Below, in pieces: positions 16,833-25,662 of a DNA stretch of 64,000 nt. Source of the DNA: Sphaerisporangium rufum (GTDB taxonomy: Bacteria; Actinomycetota; Actinomycetes; Streptosporangiales; Streptosporangiaceae); NCBI RefSeq assembly GCF_016863395.1, contig NZ_BOOU01000054.1:62001-126000 (forward strand). Direction: 5' to 3'. How positions within the stretch are numbered: the first letter of the stretch is position 1; each line of letters begins with the position of its first letter. Position numbers and translations under genes: made by a program. The notes beneath the pieces were generated by a model that worked only from the letters and a program-made list of their open reading frames with translations, was not told where the DNA came from and searched no databases.

Positions 16833-17416
16833 GGGAAGAGCCCGTCGGCTCTTACACACGTCGCGTCATGACGACGCTGGCCACCGGACTTCAGGCCGCG
16901 CAAGAGTTGCTACAGGATGATCCCGGCCTGAGCCTGGACGATGCGGTGCAACTGGGTGCGAGTGCCGAGCTCATCGACTCTCTTGGAAAGATGGGGAACC
17001 ACGAAGGACTAAGTGCTCTCGACCTCTCGTTCAAATGGTCTCCTGCGCAGCCGTCCCTTCCCGCCGGAATTGCAAATCAAATCGTGGTGCCTCAGGAACA
17101 ACTGCAACGCGTAGAAAGCGGTCGCGAGTCCTTGCGGCGACGCCCTGTTATAGAACAGGACGAGGTCATCGGTCAGGTCGTACGGCTGGAAAGAGCAGAA
17201 GGACAGGAAGCCGGTGTGGCCGTCATCGACGGCCACCTAGGCCCTCATCGCCGACGAGTGAAAATGAGTCTGACCGGGCGCGATTACCATCTGGCGATTC
17301 GTGCACACGAAGAACGACGGTCGATAAAGGCCACAGGTGAGGTCGCCCTGGAAAGTCGCTCGTGGTGGCTCAGAGGACCGATCGAGATCAGACTGCCGCT
17401 GGAGTCCGATTCGTGA
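16829..17416 (+). CDS. Conserved hypothetical protein, C-terminal part of the frameshifted gene
   Basis: This 195-residue frame begins at GTG 16829, which overlaps the upstream stop as GTGA. It contains SYTRRVMTTLATGLQAAQEL, IGQVVRLERAEGQ, a beta-rich stretch and LAIRAHEERRSIKATGEVA. The frame is open and sensible upstream of the GTG back to about 16781, which supports a single-base deletion, a sequencing error or a -1 shift joining it to the previous ORF. If translated alone by coupling, the two halves could still associate. No catalytic motif is recognised. Confidence 0.6.
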   Translation: MREEPVGSYTRRVMTTLATGLQAAQELLQDDPGLSLDDAVQLGASAELIDSLGKMGNHEGLSALDLSFKWSPAQPSLPAGIANQIVVPQEQLQRVESGRESLRRRPVIEQDEVIGQVVRLERAEGQEAGVAVIDGHLGPHRRRVKMSLTGRDYHLAIRAHEERRSIKATGEVALESRSWWLRGPIEIRLPLESDS

Positions 17417-17518
17417 TCTGGGCGTACAGATCATCCGAGTGATCGGAGGCACAGACGGACCTATCGCCGGCCGCGATCGTAAGCGGGCGCTGGGACTCCT
17501 CCTCGATCGTGTCGACTG

Positions 17519-19105
17519 CTACTCCCGGGTGGCGGTGATGATGCCGAGGGCGCGGAGTTCGTCGTCGAGGGTGCGGACGTGCTTGTTGCCGGCCCACGGC
17601 TGGAGGCGGGCCCGGGCCTGCCGGACCGAGTCCGCCAGCCGGCCGGAACTGTGCCTGGTAGTGATCTGTGCCGCCCCACGGATCTTGTCCACCGCGCCGG
17701 GCACCTCGCGCTTCCGGGTAAGCGCTTCGGCGTAGTGCAGCAGGGCGTGTCCTCGCGCGAGGCTGAAGGTCGTCGGCGCGGCCAGGGTGCGGGTCACGGA
17801 ATTGATCGCGTCATCGGGCCTGCCCCAGTACAACTGGCAGTCCGCCGTGCTGGCCTGTACCTGGCCGATCGTGAACCAGTACAGGTATGTGGGGTCGTCC
17901 TCGGTTCGCGGATGTTCGACCAGAGCCGCTGCCTGAGCCAGCGCTCGTTCGCTGTCGTTCGTCTCGCCGCGGCGGGCCAGCACCCGGGCGAGTTCCATCG
18001 CGTGCACCGAGCGCATGAGATTGCTGGGACTGCGCCGCGCCCAGCCTTGGGCGGCGAAGACGTGATCCAGTGCCTCCCCGGCCTCTCCACGGAACACGGC
18101 CACGTAACTCAGGCAGGTGTGCAGGTAGGCGATCATGGTTGGATCACCGATCTGGTGAGCCGCGGCGAGCCCTTCCTGATAGCGCAATCGCGCTCCCGCG
18201 TGATCCATGAGGTCGTGGTGCAGCCAGCCGGCGAACTGGCTGAGCTCGGCGTAGGCGTAGGTGAGTCGCTTGCGCAGGTCAGGGAGCAGGGTGGCGCGGC
18301 TGAGCAGGTCGGCGACCAGGCGGCGCTGGCCGTCCACGATGGGCAGCACGGTGTCCGGACCGTGGTCGTCGTCCAGCCGGCGGCACCGGACGGTCAGCTT
18401 CTCGATCACCTCCACCGTGCCGGCGTCCACCCGGGCGGTGGCGCGCACCGCCGCCGCCAACCGGTCCTTCTCCGGCGGCGACAGGTGCCGCAGCAGGACG
18501 ACGGCGGGTGCGCCGCCGAGCGCCAGGGCCAACTCGAACAGCAGGTCGCGCCGCTTCACATCGGCCTCCTCGGCTCCGAGGACACGCAGCAGCGCGGCGC
18601 AGTCCTGCGAGGTGGGAGCCGGGACCGGGTCACGTACCGCTGCTTCCTGCCCCATGGTGACATGGCCGGGGAACGGGCTCGGGGCGCCAGAGGCTCGCTG
18701 TGCCGGGAGGTGCCGGTGATCCGTGGCGTCGATGAGCCGCCGGTCGCGCGGGCTGTAGGAGGCGTACACCTCGTCGGTGACCAGCCGCCGGGCGGCGGTC
18801 CGGTAGACCTGCGCGAACAGCGCCACGGTGCGCGCGGTGGGGCGCTGGCCGCGCCGGGGCCAGTGCTCGAAGTCGTACAGCCGGGACTCGCGCAGCGCCG
18901 CGGCCCCGGCCGGGTCGAGGTCGTTGTAGAGCGCCACCGCCTCGGCGGCGGTGCGCCCGTAGGCGTAGCGGTACCGGCGGAGCGGGCTCACGTCGTGGAA
19001 CACCGCGAACAGGTCGGCGATCTGCTCGAAGGTGTACCCCTTGGCGCGCAGCGCCTCGCTGCGCCGCCGGCATTCCAGCAGGACCTGCGTTCCCTCACCC
19101 GGCAT
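17519..19105 (-). CDS. Transcriptional regulator-like protein with TPR-type helical repeats
   Basis: A 528-residue protein. The N-terminus (LLECRRRSEALRAKGYTFEQ, then IADLFAVFHDVSPLRRYRYA) resembles the variant XRE-type domain of actinobacterial regulators that sense growth state. The rest is helical with TPR-like units, such as YQEGLAAAHQIGDPTMIAYL and AMELARVLARRGETNDSERA. Such proteins are often paired with a small HATPase protein, and one is encoded divergently at 19338. ATG 19105 has GGGAGG about nine bases upstream; an adjacent GTG at 19108 is equally possible. DNA binding is inferred. Confidence 0.65.
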   Translation of the reverse strand: MPGEGTQVLLECRRRSEALRAKGYTFEQIADLFAVFHDVSPLRRYRYAYGRTAAEAVALYNDLDPAGAAALRESRLYDFEHWPRRGQRPTARTVALFAQVYRTAARRLVTDEVYASYSPRDRRLIDATDHRHLPAQRASGAPSPFPGHVTMGQEAAVRDPVPAPTSQDCAALLRVLGAEEADVKRRDLLFELALALGGAPAVVLLRHLSPPEKDRLAAAVRATARVDAGTVEVIEKLTVRCRRLDDDHGPDTVLPIVDGQRRLVADLLSRATLLPDLRKRLTYAYAELSQFAGWLHHDLMDHAGARLRYQEGLAAAHQIGDPTMIAYLHTCLSYVAVFRGEAGEALDHVFAAQGWARRSPSNLMRSVHAMELARVLARRGETNDSERALAQAAALVEHPRTEDDPTYLYWFTIGQVQASTADCQLYWGRPDDAINSVTRTLAAPTTFSLARGHALLHYAEALTRKREVPGAVDKIRGAAQITTRHSSGRLADSVRQARARLQPWAGNKHVRTLDDELRALGIITATRE

Positions 19106-19337
19106 CACGCAACGCCTCCCGAACACGCTTCGGCAAAGGATGATTACACTCAGCGTACTGGTTCCATAACCGAGAGCGATGGGAAATGTGATGCTCGCCG
19201 TCCGCCGTTCGAGGGCACGGTTCACCTGCTCGGCCGCATCAGAGCAGCTCATCGCCACGTCCGCCAAGGGTGACGCCGGCGGCGTAAGCAGGGATCATCG
19301 CGGTCGGCGGCACCGGCCAGGGTTCTGGCTTGTGGAC

Positions 19338-19952
19338 ATGCCCTTCGAAGACCTCGACGAGGAACCCGGGACGGCCGCCGATCCGATCACGCTCCTCGAC
19401 GGCCCGCCATTCCGCTCGAAGCCGGACGGCGAACCCGGCCACCCCGGGCCGGACATCCTCGTCTGGCGGCGCACCTTCCCCAACCGGCCGGACCAGGCGC
19501 CGGAGGCGCGGAGGTTCGCCCGGCTCCTGCTGGCGGGCACCCGCTTCGCCGACGACGCGGAGCTGATCGTGGGCGAGCTGGCCGGCAACGCCGTCCGCCA
19601 CACCGGTGGCGGGCCGCCCGGCGGCCACTTCACCGTCGAGATCACCGTCACGACCACCTGCCGTCCGGCCACCGCGCCGGCCGCGGACGGCGTCCTGATC
19701 ACGGTGTCCGACCCCGGAGGCGGCGGCGTCCCGCGTTTCGACGCCGGGCGGCCCGACACCCACCAGGAGCACGGGCGCGGCCTGGGAATCGTGACCGCGC
19801 TGGCCACCCGCGCCGGCGCTCAGGGCACCCCGGTCGGCGGCCACCGCGTATGGGCCTACCTCACCGGACCGGCGTCCCGATGGCGACGGGCGGGGTCGAG
19901 CACACCTGATCACTCACGCGAGGTGCGCCCGGCCCGCGAGGACGCGCCCTAG
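19338..19952 (+). CDS. ATP-binding protein of the HATPase_c (RsbW/SpoIIAB-like) family
   Basis: A 204-residue protein. The GHKL ATPase motifs are ELIVGELAGNAVRHTGG (N-box), VLITVSDPGGGG (G1) and HGRGLGIVTALATRAGA (G2). These small kinases act as anti-sigma or partner-switch components in actinobacteria. About 45 N-terminal residues precede the domain. I choose ATG 19338 (GTG 19332 is adjacent); a longer frame back to 19179 has unlikely composition and overlaps the divergent promoter region. The nearest regulator is the TPR protein on the other strand. Confidence 0.75.
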   Translation: MPFEDLDEEPGTAADPITLLDGPPFRSKPDGEPGHPGPDILVWRRTFPNRPDQAPEARRFARLLLAGTRFADDAELIVGELAGNAVRHTGGGPPGGHFTVEITVTTTCRPATAPAADGVLITVSDPGGGGVPRFDAGRPDTHQEHGRGLGIVTALATRAGAQGTPVGGHRVWAYLTGPASRWRRAGSSTPDHSREVRPAREDAP

Positions 19953-19961
19953 ACTGGCGCG

Positions 19962-20603
19962 ATGATCAAGGTGCCTGCCGAATTCCAGTGGTTACAGGGG
20001 CCGGAGTGCCCGCTGGACGACATTTACTGCGTGTCGTTCTTCCACGGGCTCGACCCGGCCGATGTTCTCCGGCGCTTCGATCCGGCCGGGGCCGCCGGGG
20101 AGGAGATGGCGTTCGAGCGGCTCGCCGAGCGGGTGCTCGCCTTCGCCGATTCCACCGGCGGTGGCGACGGCGGCGGCCATGTCGGCGTGGTGCGCGCCGG
20201 CGACTGGAGCGTGGCCATCGAACTCTGGGGCTGGCAGGCGGTGCTGCACGACGTGGTGCCCGCGCTGTCGGCGGGCTGCGAGTTCGTGGCGGTCGGCCGG
20301 CACGAGTACGCGGAGGACGGCTTCGCCTACGCCATCGACGGTGACCTGCTCACCTGGTTCACCCCTACGACGCCGCAGGACCGGTACGGCACCGAGCCCG
20401 ACCATCTCCTCGCGCCGATGCGCGCCACCGGCCTGCGACCGGATCCGCCGGCCGAGGACGCGTCGGAGCAGGAGGCCGACTGGGACGACCTCTCCGCGAA
20501 CGGCCTGGTCCGGGCGTTCTGGCTGGCCGCCGAGATCACCGGCGTGGCCTTCACCCGCGATCTCCTCGACCGCCCGCTGCTCGTCGGCACCATCGCCCGA
20601 TGA
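19962..20603 (+). CDS. DUF6461-like protein
   Basis: A 213-residue acidic soluble protein. Characteristic stretches are YCVSFFHGLDPADVLRRF near the start, VAIELWGWQAVLHDVVPALS, and GDLLTWFTPTTPQDRYG. These resemble the DUF6461 family common in streptomycetes and relatives, whose function is unknown. It follows the HATPase gene by nine bases in the same direction, so the two may be co-transcribed. The family assignment is from memory of the pattern. Confidence 0.6.
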   Translation: MIKVPAEFQWLQGPECPLDDIYCVSFFHGLDPADVLRRFDPAGAAGEEMAFERLAERVLAFADSTGGGDGGGHVGVVRAGDWSVAIELWGWQAVLHDVVPALSAGCEFVAVGRHEYAEDGFAYAIDGDLLTWFTPTTPQDRYGTEPDHLLAPMRATGLRPDPPAEDASEQEADWDDLSANGLVRAFWLAAEITGVAFTRDLLDRPLLVGTIAR

Positions 20604-20624
20604 CGCGGGACGACCGGGACCGGG

Positions 20625-21065
20625 TCACAGGTCGATCTGGTACTTGAGGAAGCCCTTGTTCTCGGCGACGGCGTCGTAGAGGCGGCGGGCAATGGTGTTC
20701 GACTCGTGGGTGTTCCAGTACAGCCGGCCGCAGCCGCGGTCCCGGGCCCAGCCGGCGACCGCCGCGATCAGCGCCCGTCCCACCCCTTGGCCCCGCACGT
20801 CCGGTGCGGTGAAAAGGTCTTGCAGGTAGCAGACGTCGGTGGCCGGCGCCGAGGTGCTGGGGTGCGGGAAGAAGTGCGCGATGCCGACGAGCCGCCCGTC
20901 GATCCGCGCGCCGAGCGCGTGCATGCGTGAGCCGTTCTGGAACTCCCGCCACGCCTGCTCGTACATCTCCGCCGGCTCGACCCGCCGGTAGAAGTCGATG
21001 TACCCGCGGAACAGGACCTCCCAGCCGTCCCGGTCCTCCGGCCGCAGCCTGCCGACCTCTACCAC
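20625..21065 (-). CDS. GNAT-family N-acetyltransferase
   Basis: A 146-residue single-domain GNAT. The acetyl-CoA binding motif is DLFTAPDVRGQGVGRALIAA, followed by the helix AGWARDRGCGRLYWNTHESN. The C-terminal NTIARRLYDAVAENKGFLKY is typical of GNATs related to amine acetyltransferases. The start is GTG 21065. It is convergent with the DUF6461 gene, with 21 bases between the stops. The substrate is unknown. Confidence 0.87.
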   Translation of the reverse strand: MVEVGRLRPEDRDGWEVLFRGYIDFYRRVEPAEMYEQAWREFQNGSRMHALGARIDGRLVGIAHFFPHPSTSAPATDVCYLQDLFTAPDVRGQGVGRALIAAVAGWARDRGCGRLYWNTHESNTIARRLYDAVAENKGFLKYQIDL

Positions 21066-21215
21066 GCCGCCCCCGTCCTCTCGTCTCAGAACCGGCGGCC
21101 AGCCTAAGAGGCTCGGTGGCTTCCGGCACGGGCCAATTCGCCGCAGAAGGCGACGACCACTTCGCTCGCACCCTCATGTCCGGCCGGACCAGCCCGGGAT
21201 GTTATTTCATGGGAT

Positions 21216-22151
21216 ATGACGACCAGTGAGATCTATGCGGAATTCGCGGCCCGGGAAGCCGCGGGGGTGTCCCCCGCGTACGAGCGGCTGGCCGCCGCCG
21301 TGTCGCGGGACCGGGAGCTGCTGGGCCTGCTCGGCTCGCTGCCCGAGGCCAAGCCGCAGCCGAACCTGCTGTTCGGCTCGGTCCGGCTGCTCGGCGGGCC
21401 GGTGGAGGATCCGGCCGCGTTCCACGAGTACACGGTGGCGAACTGGCCGCTGGTCGAGGCGGAGATCCGCGCCCGGGTGACCCAGACGAACGAGGCCGGG
21501 CGGTGCGCCGTCCTGCTGCCGGTGCTCGCCGCGCTGCCGCAGCCGCTGGCGCTGCTGGAGGTCGGGGCGTCGGCCGGGCTCTGCCTCTACCCGGACCGGT
21601 ACACCTACCGGTACGGGGATCACGTCGTCGGTTCCGGCGGGCCGGTCCTGGACTGCGCCGCCGCCGGCCTGACCCCGCCGGCCGGCCTGCCGCGCGTGGT
21701 GTGGCGGGCCGGGCTGGACCTGAACCCGCTGGACGTCACCGACTCCGGCGACCTCGGGTGGCTGGACGCCCTCATCTGGCCCGAGCACGAGCACCGCCGT
21801 ACCCGGCTGCGGGCGGCGGCCGCCATCGCCGCGGCCGACCCCCCGCTGCTGGTACGGGGAGACCTGGTGGACGACCTCCCCGCGCTGGCCGCCAAGGCCC
21901 CGCCGGGCGCCACCCTGGTGGTGTTCCACAGTTCGGTGCTGTACCTGCTGTCGCCGCGACGGCGGGCGGCGTTCGCCGAGACCGTCACCGGCCTTCCCGG
22001 CCACTGGGTCGCCAACGAGGCCCTGGGCGTGCTGCCCTACCGGGTACTGCCGGCGCCGCCGGAGGAGACGCGGCACAACGTGCTCGCGCTGGACGGGACC
22101 CCGCTGGCCTGGACCCGGGCGCACGGGCAGGGGATCGTCTGGTTCTCCTGA
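21216..22151 (+). CDS. DUF2332-family protein
   Basis: A 311-residue protein matching the DUF2332 pattern. It has YAEFAAREAAGVSPAYERLA at the start, then QPNLLFGSVRLLGG, a methyltransferase-like LALLEVGASAGLCLYPDRY, and FHSSVLYLLSPRRRAAFAET. The glycine-rich LEVGASAG motif suggests a Rossmann-type fold that may bind S-adenosylmethionine, but no activity is established. ATG 21216 has no strong Shine-Dalgarno. Confidence 0.8.
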   Translation: MTTSEIYAEFAAREAAGVSPAYERLAAAVSRDRELLGLLGSLPEAKPQPNLLFGSVRLLGGPVEDPAAFHEYTVANWPLVEAEIRARVTQTNEAGRCAVLLPVLAALPQPLALLEVGASAGLCLYPDRYTYRYGDHVVGSGGPVLDCAAAGLTPPAGLPRVVWRAGLDLNPLDVTDSGDLGWLDALIWPEHEHRRTRLRAAAAIAAADPPLLVRGDLVDDLPALAAKAPPGATLVVFHSSVLYLLSPRRRAAFAETVTGLPGHWVANEALGVLPYRVLPAPPEETRHNVLALDGTPLAWTRAHGQGIVWFS

Positions 22152-22170
22152 CCCGATCGCGGTCCCACCG

Positions 22171-22206
22171 TGCGGACCGGGCGCCGCGGGGCGCCACGGT
22201 GGCCAG
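22171..22206. terminator. Hairpin between convergent DUF2332 and GNAT genes
   Basis: CCACCGTG and CACGGTGG form an eight-base-pair stem enclosing a second GC-rich repeat (GGCGCC twice). A 12-base tandem repeat of GGCCAGGTCAGC follows directly and runs into the end of the GNAT gene. It could serve as a shared bidirectional terminator. Confidence 0.35.
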
Positions 22207-22219
22207 GTCAGCGGCCAGG

Positions 22220-22834
22220 TCAGCGGGCGGGGAGGGTGGGATGCGGCGGCCAGGGGCCGGGGCCGTACATGGTGTTGGTGATCGCCCAGCTCTCGTGGTC
22301 CTGCCAGGCGCCGTCGATGAACAGCAGGTCCGGCGAGTGGCCCTCGTACCGGAAACCGAGCCGCCGGACGAGCGCCAGCGACGCCTGGTTGCCGGGCTGG
22401 ATCTGGGCGTCCAGCCGGTGCAGCCGCAGCCGTCCGAACGCGTACCCGAGCACCAGCCCGACCCCTTCCGACAGGTACCCCTGCCCGGCGGTGGGCGAGA
22501 AGGCGGCGTAGGCCAGGGATGCGTTCTGGTAGCGGCCGCGGATGATGCTGTTGAGGAACACCGTGCCGGCGATCGCCCCGGTGTCCGCCAGGCAGACCAG
22601 CAGGCCCTGCGCCGTGTCGTGGTCGAAGCGCCCGAGGTAGGCCTGGAAGTCGGCCGGGGTGGCGGGCAGCGACATCCACGGCCGGTGCAGGCCGGCGCTG
22701 TCCCGGGTGAGCCGGACGAACTCGTCCTGGTCGGCCGCGGTCAGCGCCCGCAGCATCACCCGGGACTTCCCGGTGCGGCCCGCCATGAACGCCTCGACCT
22801 CCGCCGCCGTCCGGCCGATCCCATCCTTTCGCAT
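22220..22834 (-). CDS. GNAT-family N-acetyltransferase (RimJ/RimL-like)
   Basis: A 204-residue RimJ/RimL-type acetyltransferase. Family blocks are VMLRALTAADQDEFVRLTRD, YAAFSPTAGQGYLSEGVGLV (acetyl-CoA loop) and LHRLDAQIQPGNQASLALVR followed by RLGFRYEG. Members acetylate ribosomal or other protein N-termini or small amines. An in-frame ATG at 22786 with GAGG five bases upstream would give a 188-residue protein and may be the real start, because the first 16 residues look atypical. Confidence 0.85.
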   Translation of the reverse strand: MRKDGIGRTAAEVEAFMAGRTGKSRVMLRALTAADQDEFVRLTRDSAGLHRPWMSLPATPADFQAYLGRFDHDTAQGLLVCLADTGAIAGTVFLNSIIRGRYQNASLAYAAFSPTAGQGYLSEGVGLVLGYAFGRLRLHRLDAQIQPGNQASLALVRRLGFRYEGHSPDLLFIDGAWQDHESWAITNTMYGPGPWPPHPTLPAR

Positions 22835-22866
22835 CCCCGCACGCTATCGAGGTCGGGCGCCGCGGG

Positions 22867-24570
22867 TCAGTCCGGGCGGGGGGCGGGGTCGGCGGTGACC
22901 GAGCGGAGCAGCGGGCGGCTGAGCGCACCCGCGCCGAGGACCCCGGCGAACCCGGCCACCACGCAGCAGGCCAAGGTGATCGCGCCCGCCGCACTGACGC
23001 CGAGCCGGGCGAACGGCAGCGCGCAGACGACGCCGGTGGCGATCGAGCCGCCGCCGAGCACGGCGAGCGGGACCAACGTCTCCAGCCGGCGGGCCCGGTC
23101 CAGCACCTCGAGCGGGGTGCCGGCCAGCCGCAGCAGCGCGAAGGTCTGCCGCCGGTCCAGCACCGAGGAGGCGCCGGTGATGCCCGCGCTGACGATCGCC
23201 ACCAGGAAGGAGACGATCAGTACGACCAGCGTGCCGGTCCGGATGTCGCGCAGGATCCACATGCCCAGCACGTCGTCGGTCCTGGCGATCGAGGAGTCCG
23301 GGCTGAGCAGGCCGATGAAGCCGGCGACGAACCCGGTGAGCGCGACCCCGCTGACCGTGCGCCACGCCGACTTGGGGTCGTCGACCAGCCGCCGGCCGGC
23401 CAGCAGGGCGGCCGGCCGGCGGGCGGTGCGGGCGGTGATCCGGCCGATCAGGCCGATGCCCCACGGGCCGGCCAGGTTGAGGGTGAGGAACGCGGCGCCG
23501 AGCACGCCCACCAGCACGGTCAGGCTGGTGGTGCCGCCCATCGCCGGGGTGGCGGCGAGCGCGGCCACCAGGGCCAGCACCCGGACGAACCGCATGGCGG
23601 GCGGGGTCTGCCGCCGGGCCACCCCGAGCGGGCTGACCACGACCCGGCGCAGCCCGATGACCGCGGACAGGCCGACCAGCAGCGGCACCGCGGCGAGCAC
23701 CCCGGCCACCGGCAGCACGCCTGGCCAGATGTCACCGGCGAACCAGCCACCGCCGGTGATCCGGATCCCGGTCAGCGGCGGGATGGCCAGCGCGTACAGC
23801 ACCAGGCCGGCCAGCGCGCCGCCGAACCCGGTGATCACCGCCTCGGTGACGGTCATCATGACCACCTGCCACGGGGTGGCGCCGACCAGGCGCAGCGCCG
23901 CCAGCCGCTGGTCGCGCCGGGCCACGGTCAGCCGGGCCGCCGCGCCCCCGAAGACCAGCAGCGGCACGGCCATGAGCACCGCGGCGATCGCGGCCAGGCC
24001 GATGTAGGTCGACGAGCTGTTGTCCCGGGTGCCGCGCAGGTCGGCGACCGGGGTGGCCGTGACACCGAGCCAGTCGTTCCCCCGCCACTTCTCCTTCATG
24101 ATCGGGTCGGTGGGCCGGTGGCCCGCCACCGCGACCAGCTCGCCGGGGTAGCGCAGCGCCTGGTCGCCGATGGTGCCGGCCGGGCGGCCGGGAACCCGGC
24201 CGCGCAGCGCGGGGTCGGCGGCCAGCGCGGGTGACAGCAGCGTCTCGCCGGGTCCGGGCAGCCGGGTGAGCCCGGCGGGGGCGGCCAGGCCGCGCGGCTC
24301 GGTGACCGCCAGGTGCACCACGGTGAGCGGCCGGTCGCCGGCGAAGCCGATCCGGACCGCCTCCACCGCCCGGACGGTCCCGGTGGCCGCGACGGGAGTG
24401 CGCCAGGCGGTGCGGTCGGCCCGGCCGGCGAACGCGAAGTTGATGGCGATCGCGAACAGCAGCAGCGCGGTGGACACCGCGACGGCGGCGAAGGTCAGCG
24501 ACGAGCCGAGCAGCCCGCGCCGCCCGCCGCAGCGCAGCAGCCGCCAGGTGAGTGCGATCAGGCTCTTCAT
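22867..24570 (-). CDS. FtsX-like ABC transporter permease
   Basis: A 567-residue membrane protein. An N-terminal helix (LTFAAVAVSTALLLFAIAI) is followed by an external domain of about 150 residues. The rest carries FtsX/MacB-type helices in two groups, for example LAAIAAVLMAVPLLVFGG, LVLIVSFLVAIVSAGITG and LACCVVAGFAGVLGAGAL. ATG 24570 overlaps the ATPase stop (ATGA), so the pair forms a MacB/LolCDE-type efflux or lipoprotein-handling exporter. The adjacent divergent response regulator may be functionally linked. Confidence 0.85.
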   Translation of the reverse strand: MKSLIALTWRLLRCGGRRGLLGSSLTFAAVAVSTALLLFAIAINFAFAGRADRTAWRTPVAATGTVRAVEAVRIGFAGDRPLTVVHLAVTEPRGLAAPAGLTRLPGPGETLLSPALAADPALRGRVPGRPAGTIGDQALRYPGELVAVAGHRPTDPIMKEKWRGNDWLGVTATPVADLRGTRDNSSSTYIGLAAIAAVLMAVPLLVFGGAAARLTVARRDQRLAALRLVGATPWQVVMMTVTEAVITGFGGALAGLVLYALAIPPLTGIRITGGGWFAGDIWPGVLPVAGVLAAVPLLVGLSAVIGLRRVVVSPLGVARRQTPPAMRFVRVLALVAALAATPAMGGTTSLTVLVGVLGAAFLTLNLAGPWGIGLIGRITARTARRPAALLAGRRLVDDPKSAWRTVSGVALTGFVAGFIGLLSPDSSIARTDDVLGMWILRDIRTGTLVVLIVSFLVAIVSAGITGASSVLDRRQTFALLRLAGTPLEVLDRARRLETLVPLAVLGGGSIATGVVCALPFARLGVSAAGAITLACCVVAGFAGVLGAGALSRPLLRSVTADPAPRPD

Positions 24571-25514
24571 CGCCCGACCTCCCCGCCGCCGTGGTGCGGA
24601 GCCGGCAGCACCCGGGTCGGCGCCGCCGGGTGGCCCTGCGGGCCGGGACCGGGGTAAGGGCCGGCCGGGTGGCCCTGGGGACCCGGGCCGGCTGTGGGGC
24701 CGGCCGGGTGGGCCGGCGCGGGATCCGGATGGGCCGGTCCGAACCGCCGATGGGCCGGCGGGCGGCCCGGGCCGGGCGGCGGGGTGGCCGGTCCGGACGC
24801 TTGATGGATGGGGCCCGGGGGGAACTCCCCCGGCGCCGGGCGCGGACCGGCGGGGACGATGAGGCCGTCGCGGACCTCGATGACCCGGCCGCACCAGGCG
24901 GCCACCTGCGGGTCGTGGGTGACGACGACCAGCGCGGCGTCGCCTGCCCGGGTGGCCTCCACCAGCAGCCGCATGGTGTCGTGCCCGGTGGCCTGGTCCA
25001 GCGCGCCGGTGGGCTCGTCGGCGAAGACGACGGCCGGGCCGGTGACCAGCGCACGCGCGATCGCCACCCGCTGGGCCTGCCCGCCGGACAGCTCGCCGGG
25101 CCGCCGGGCCTCCAGGCCGGCCAGGCCGAGGGGGCCGAACCACGACCGGGCCCGGGCCACCGCCTTGCCGCGGGAGGTCCCGCCCAGCATGAGCGGCAGC
25201 GCGACGTTCTCCTCGGCGGGCAGCTCGGGCAGCAACTGGCCGAACTGGAAGACGAAGCCGAACCTGGTGCGGCGCAGGGCGCTGCGGCCCCGCTCCCCCA
25301 TCGCGTCGACGCGCTCGCCGAGCAGCCGCACCTCGCCCGCGTCGGGGCGCATGATGCCGGCCAGGCAGTGCAGCAGGGTGGACTTGCCCGAGCCGCTCGG
25401 GCCCATCACCGCGACGGCCTCGCCCGAGCCCACGGTGACGTCCACCCCGGCGAGCGCGACCGTGGCGCCGAAACTCTTCCGCAGTGCGCGGCCTTCCAGC
25501 ACGATTGACGACAT
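24567..25514 (-). CDS. ABC transporter ATP-binding protein (LolD/MacB-type) with proline-rich tail
   Basis: A 315-residue protein. The ATPase domain (residues 1-225) has Walker A GPSGSGKSTLL, signature LSGGQAQRVAIARAL, Walker B VVFADEPTGALD and switch VVVTHDPQVAAW. The last ~85 residues are an unusual Pro/Gly/His-rich tail with repeats such as AGPTAGPGPQGHPAGPYPGP, absent from standard LolD proteins. ATG 25514 begins MSSIVLEGRALRKSFG. The gene is coupled to the FtsX-like permease by an ATGA overlap. Confidence 0.9.
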   Translation of the reverse strand: MSSIVLEGRALRKSFGATVALAGVDVTVGSGEAVAVMGPSGSGKSTLLHCLAGIMRPDAGEVRLLGERVDAMGERGRSALRRTRFGFVFQFGQLLPELPAEENVALPLMLGGTSRGKAVARARSWFGPLGLAGLEARRPGELSGGQAQRVAIARALVTGPAVVFADEPTGALDQATGHDTMRLLVEATRAGDAALVVVTHDPQVAAWCGRVIEVRDGLIVPAGPRPAPGEFPPGPIHQASGPATPPPGPGRPPAHRRFGPAHPDPAPAHPAGPTAGPGPQGHPAGPYPGPGPQGHPAAPTRVLPAPHHGGGEVGR

Positions 25515-25662
25515 GCCGCCCAGCCTCGCCCGGGGGCGGCCGGCGGCGGATCGGCCGGCCGTTCGATCCGGCGGGCCGGCCATCGGCCGAAAGGACGATT
25601 CGCTCCGCGAAGACCGTCTTTGCTGGACATAAGGGGCGGGCCGGGCTGGCAGAATCGCCCGG

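Noticed and set aside
19179-19337. 53-codon extension of the HATPase protein
   Set aside because: Composition is unlike a protein of this family, and it overlaps the divergent promoter region.
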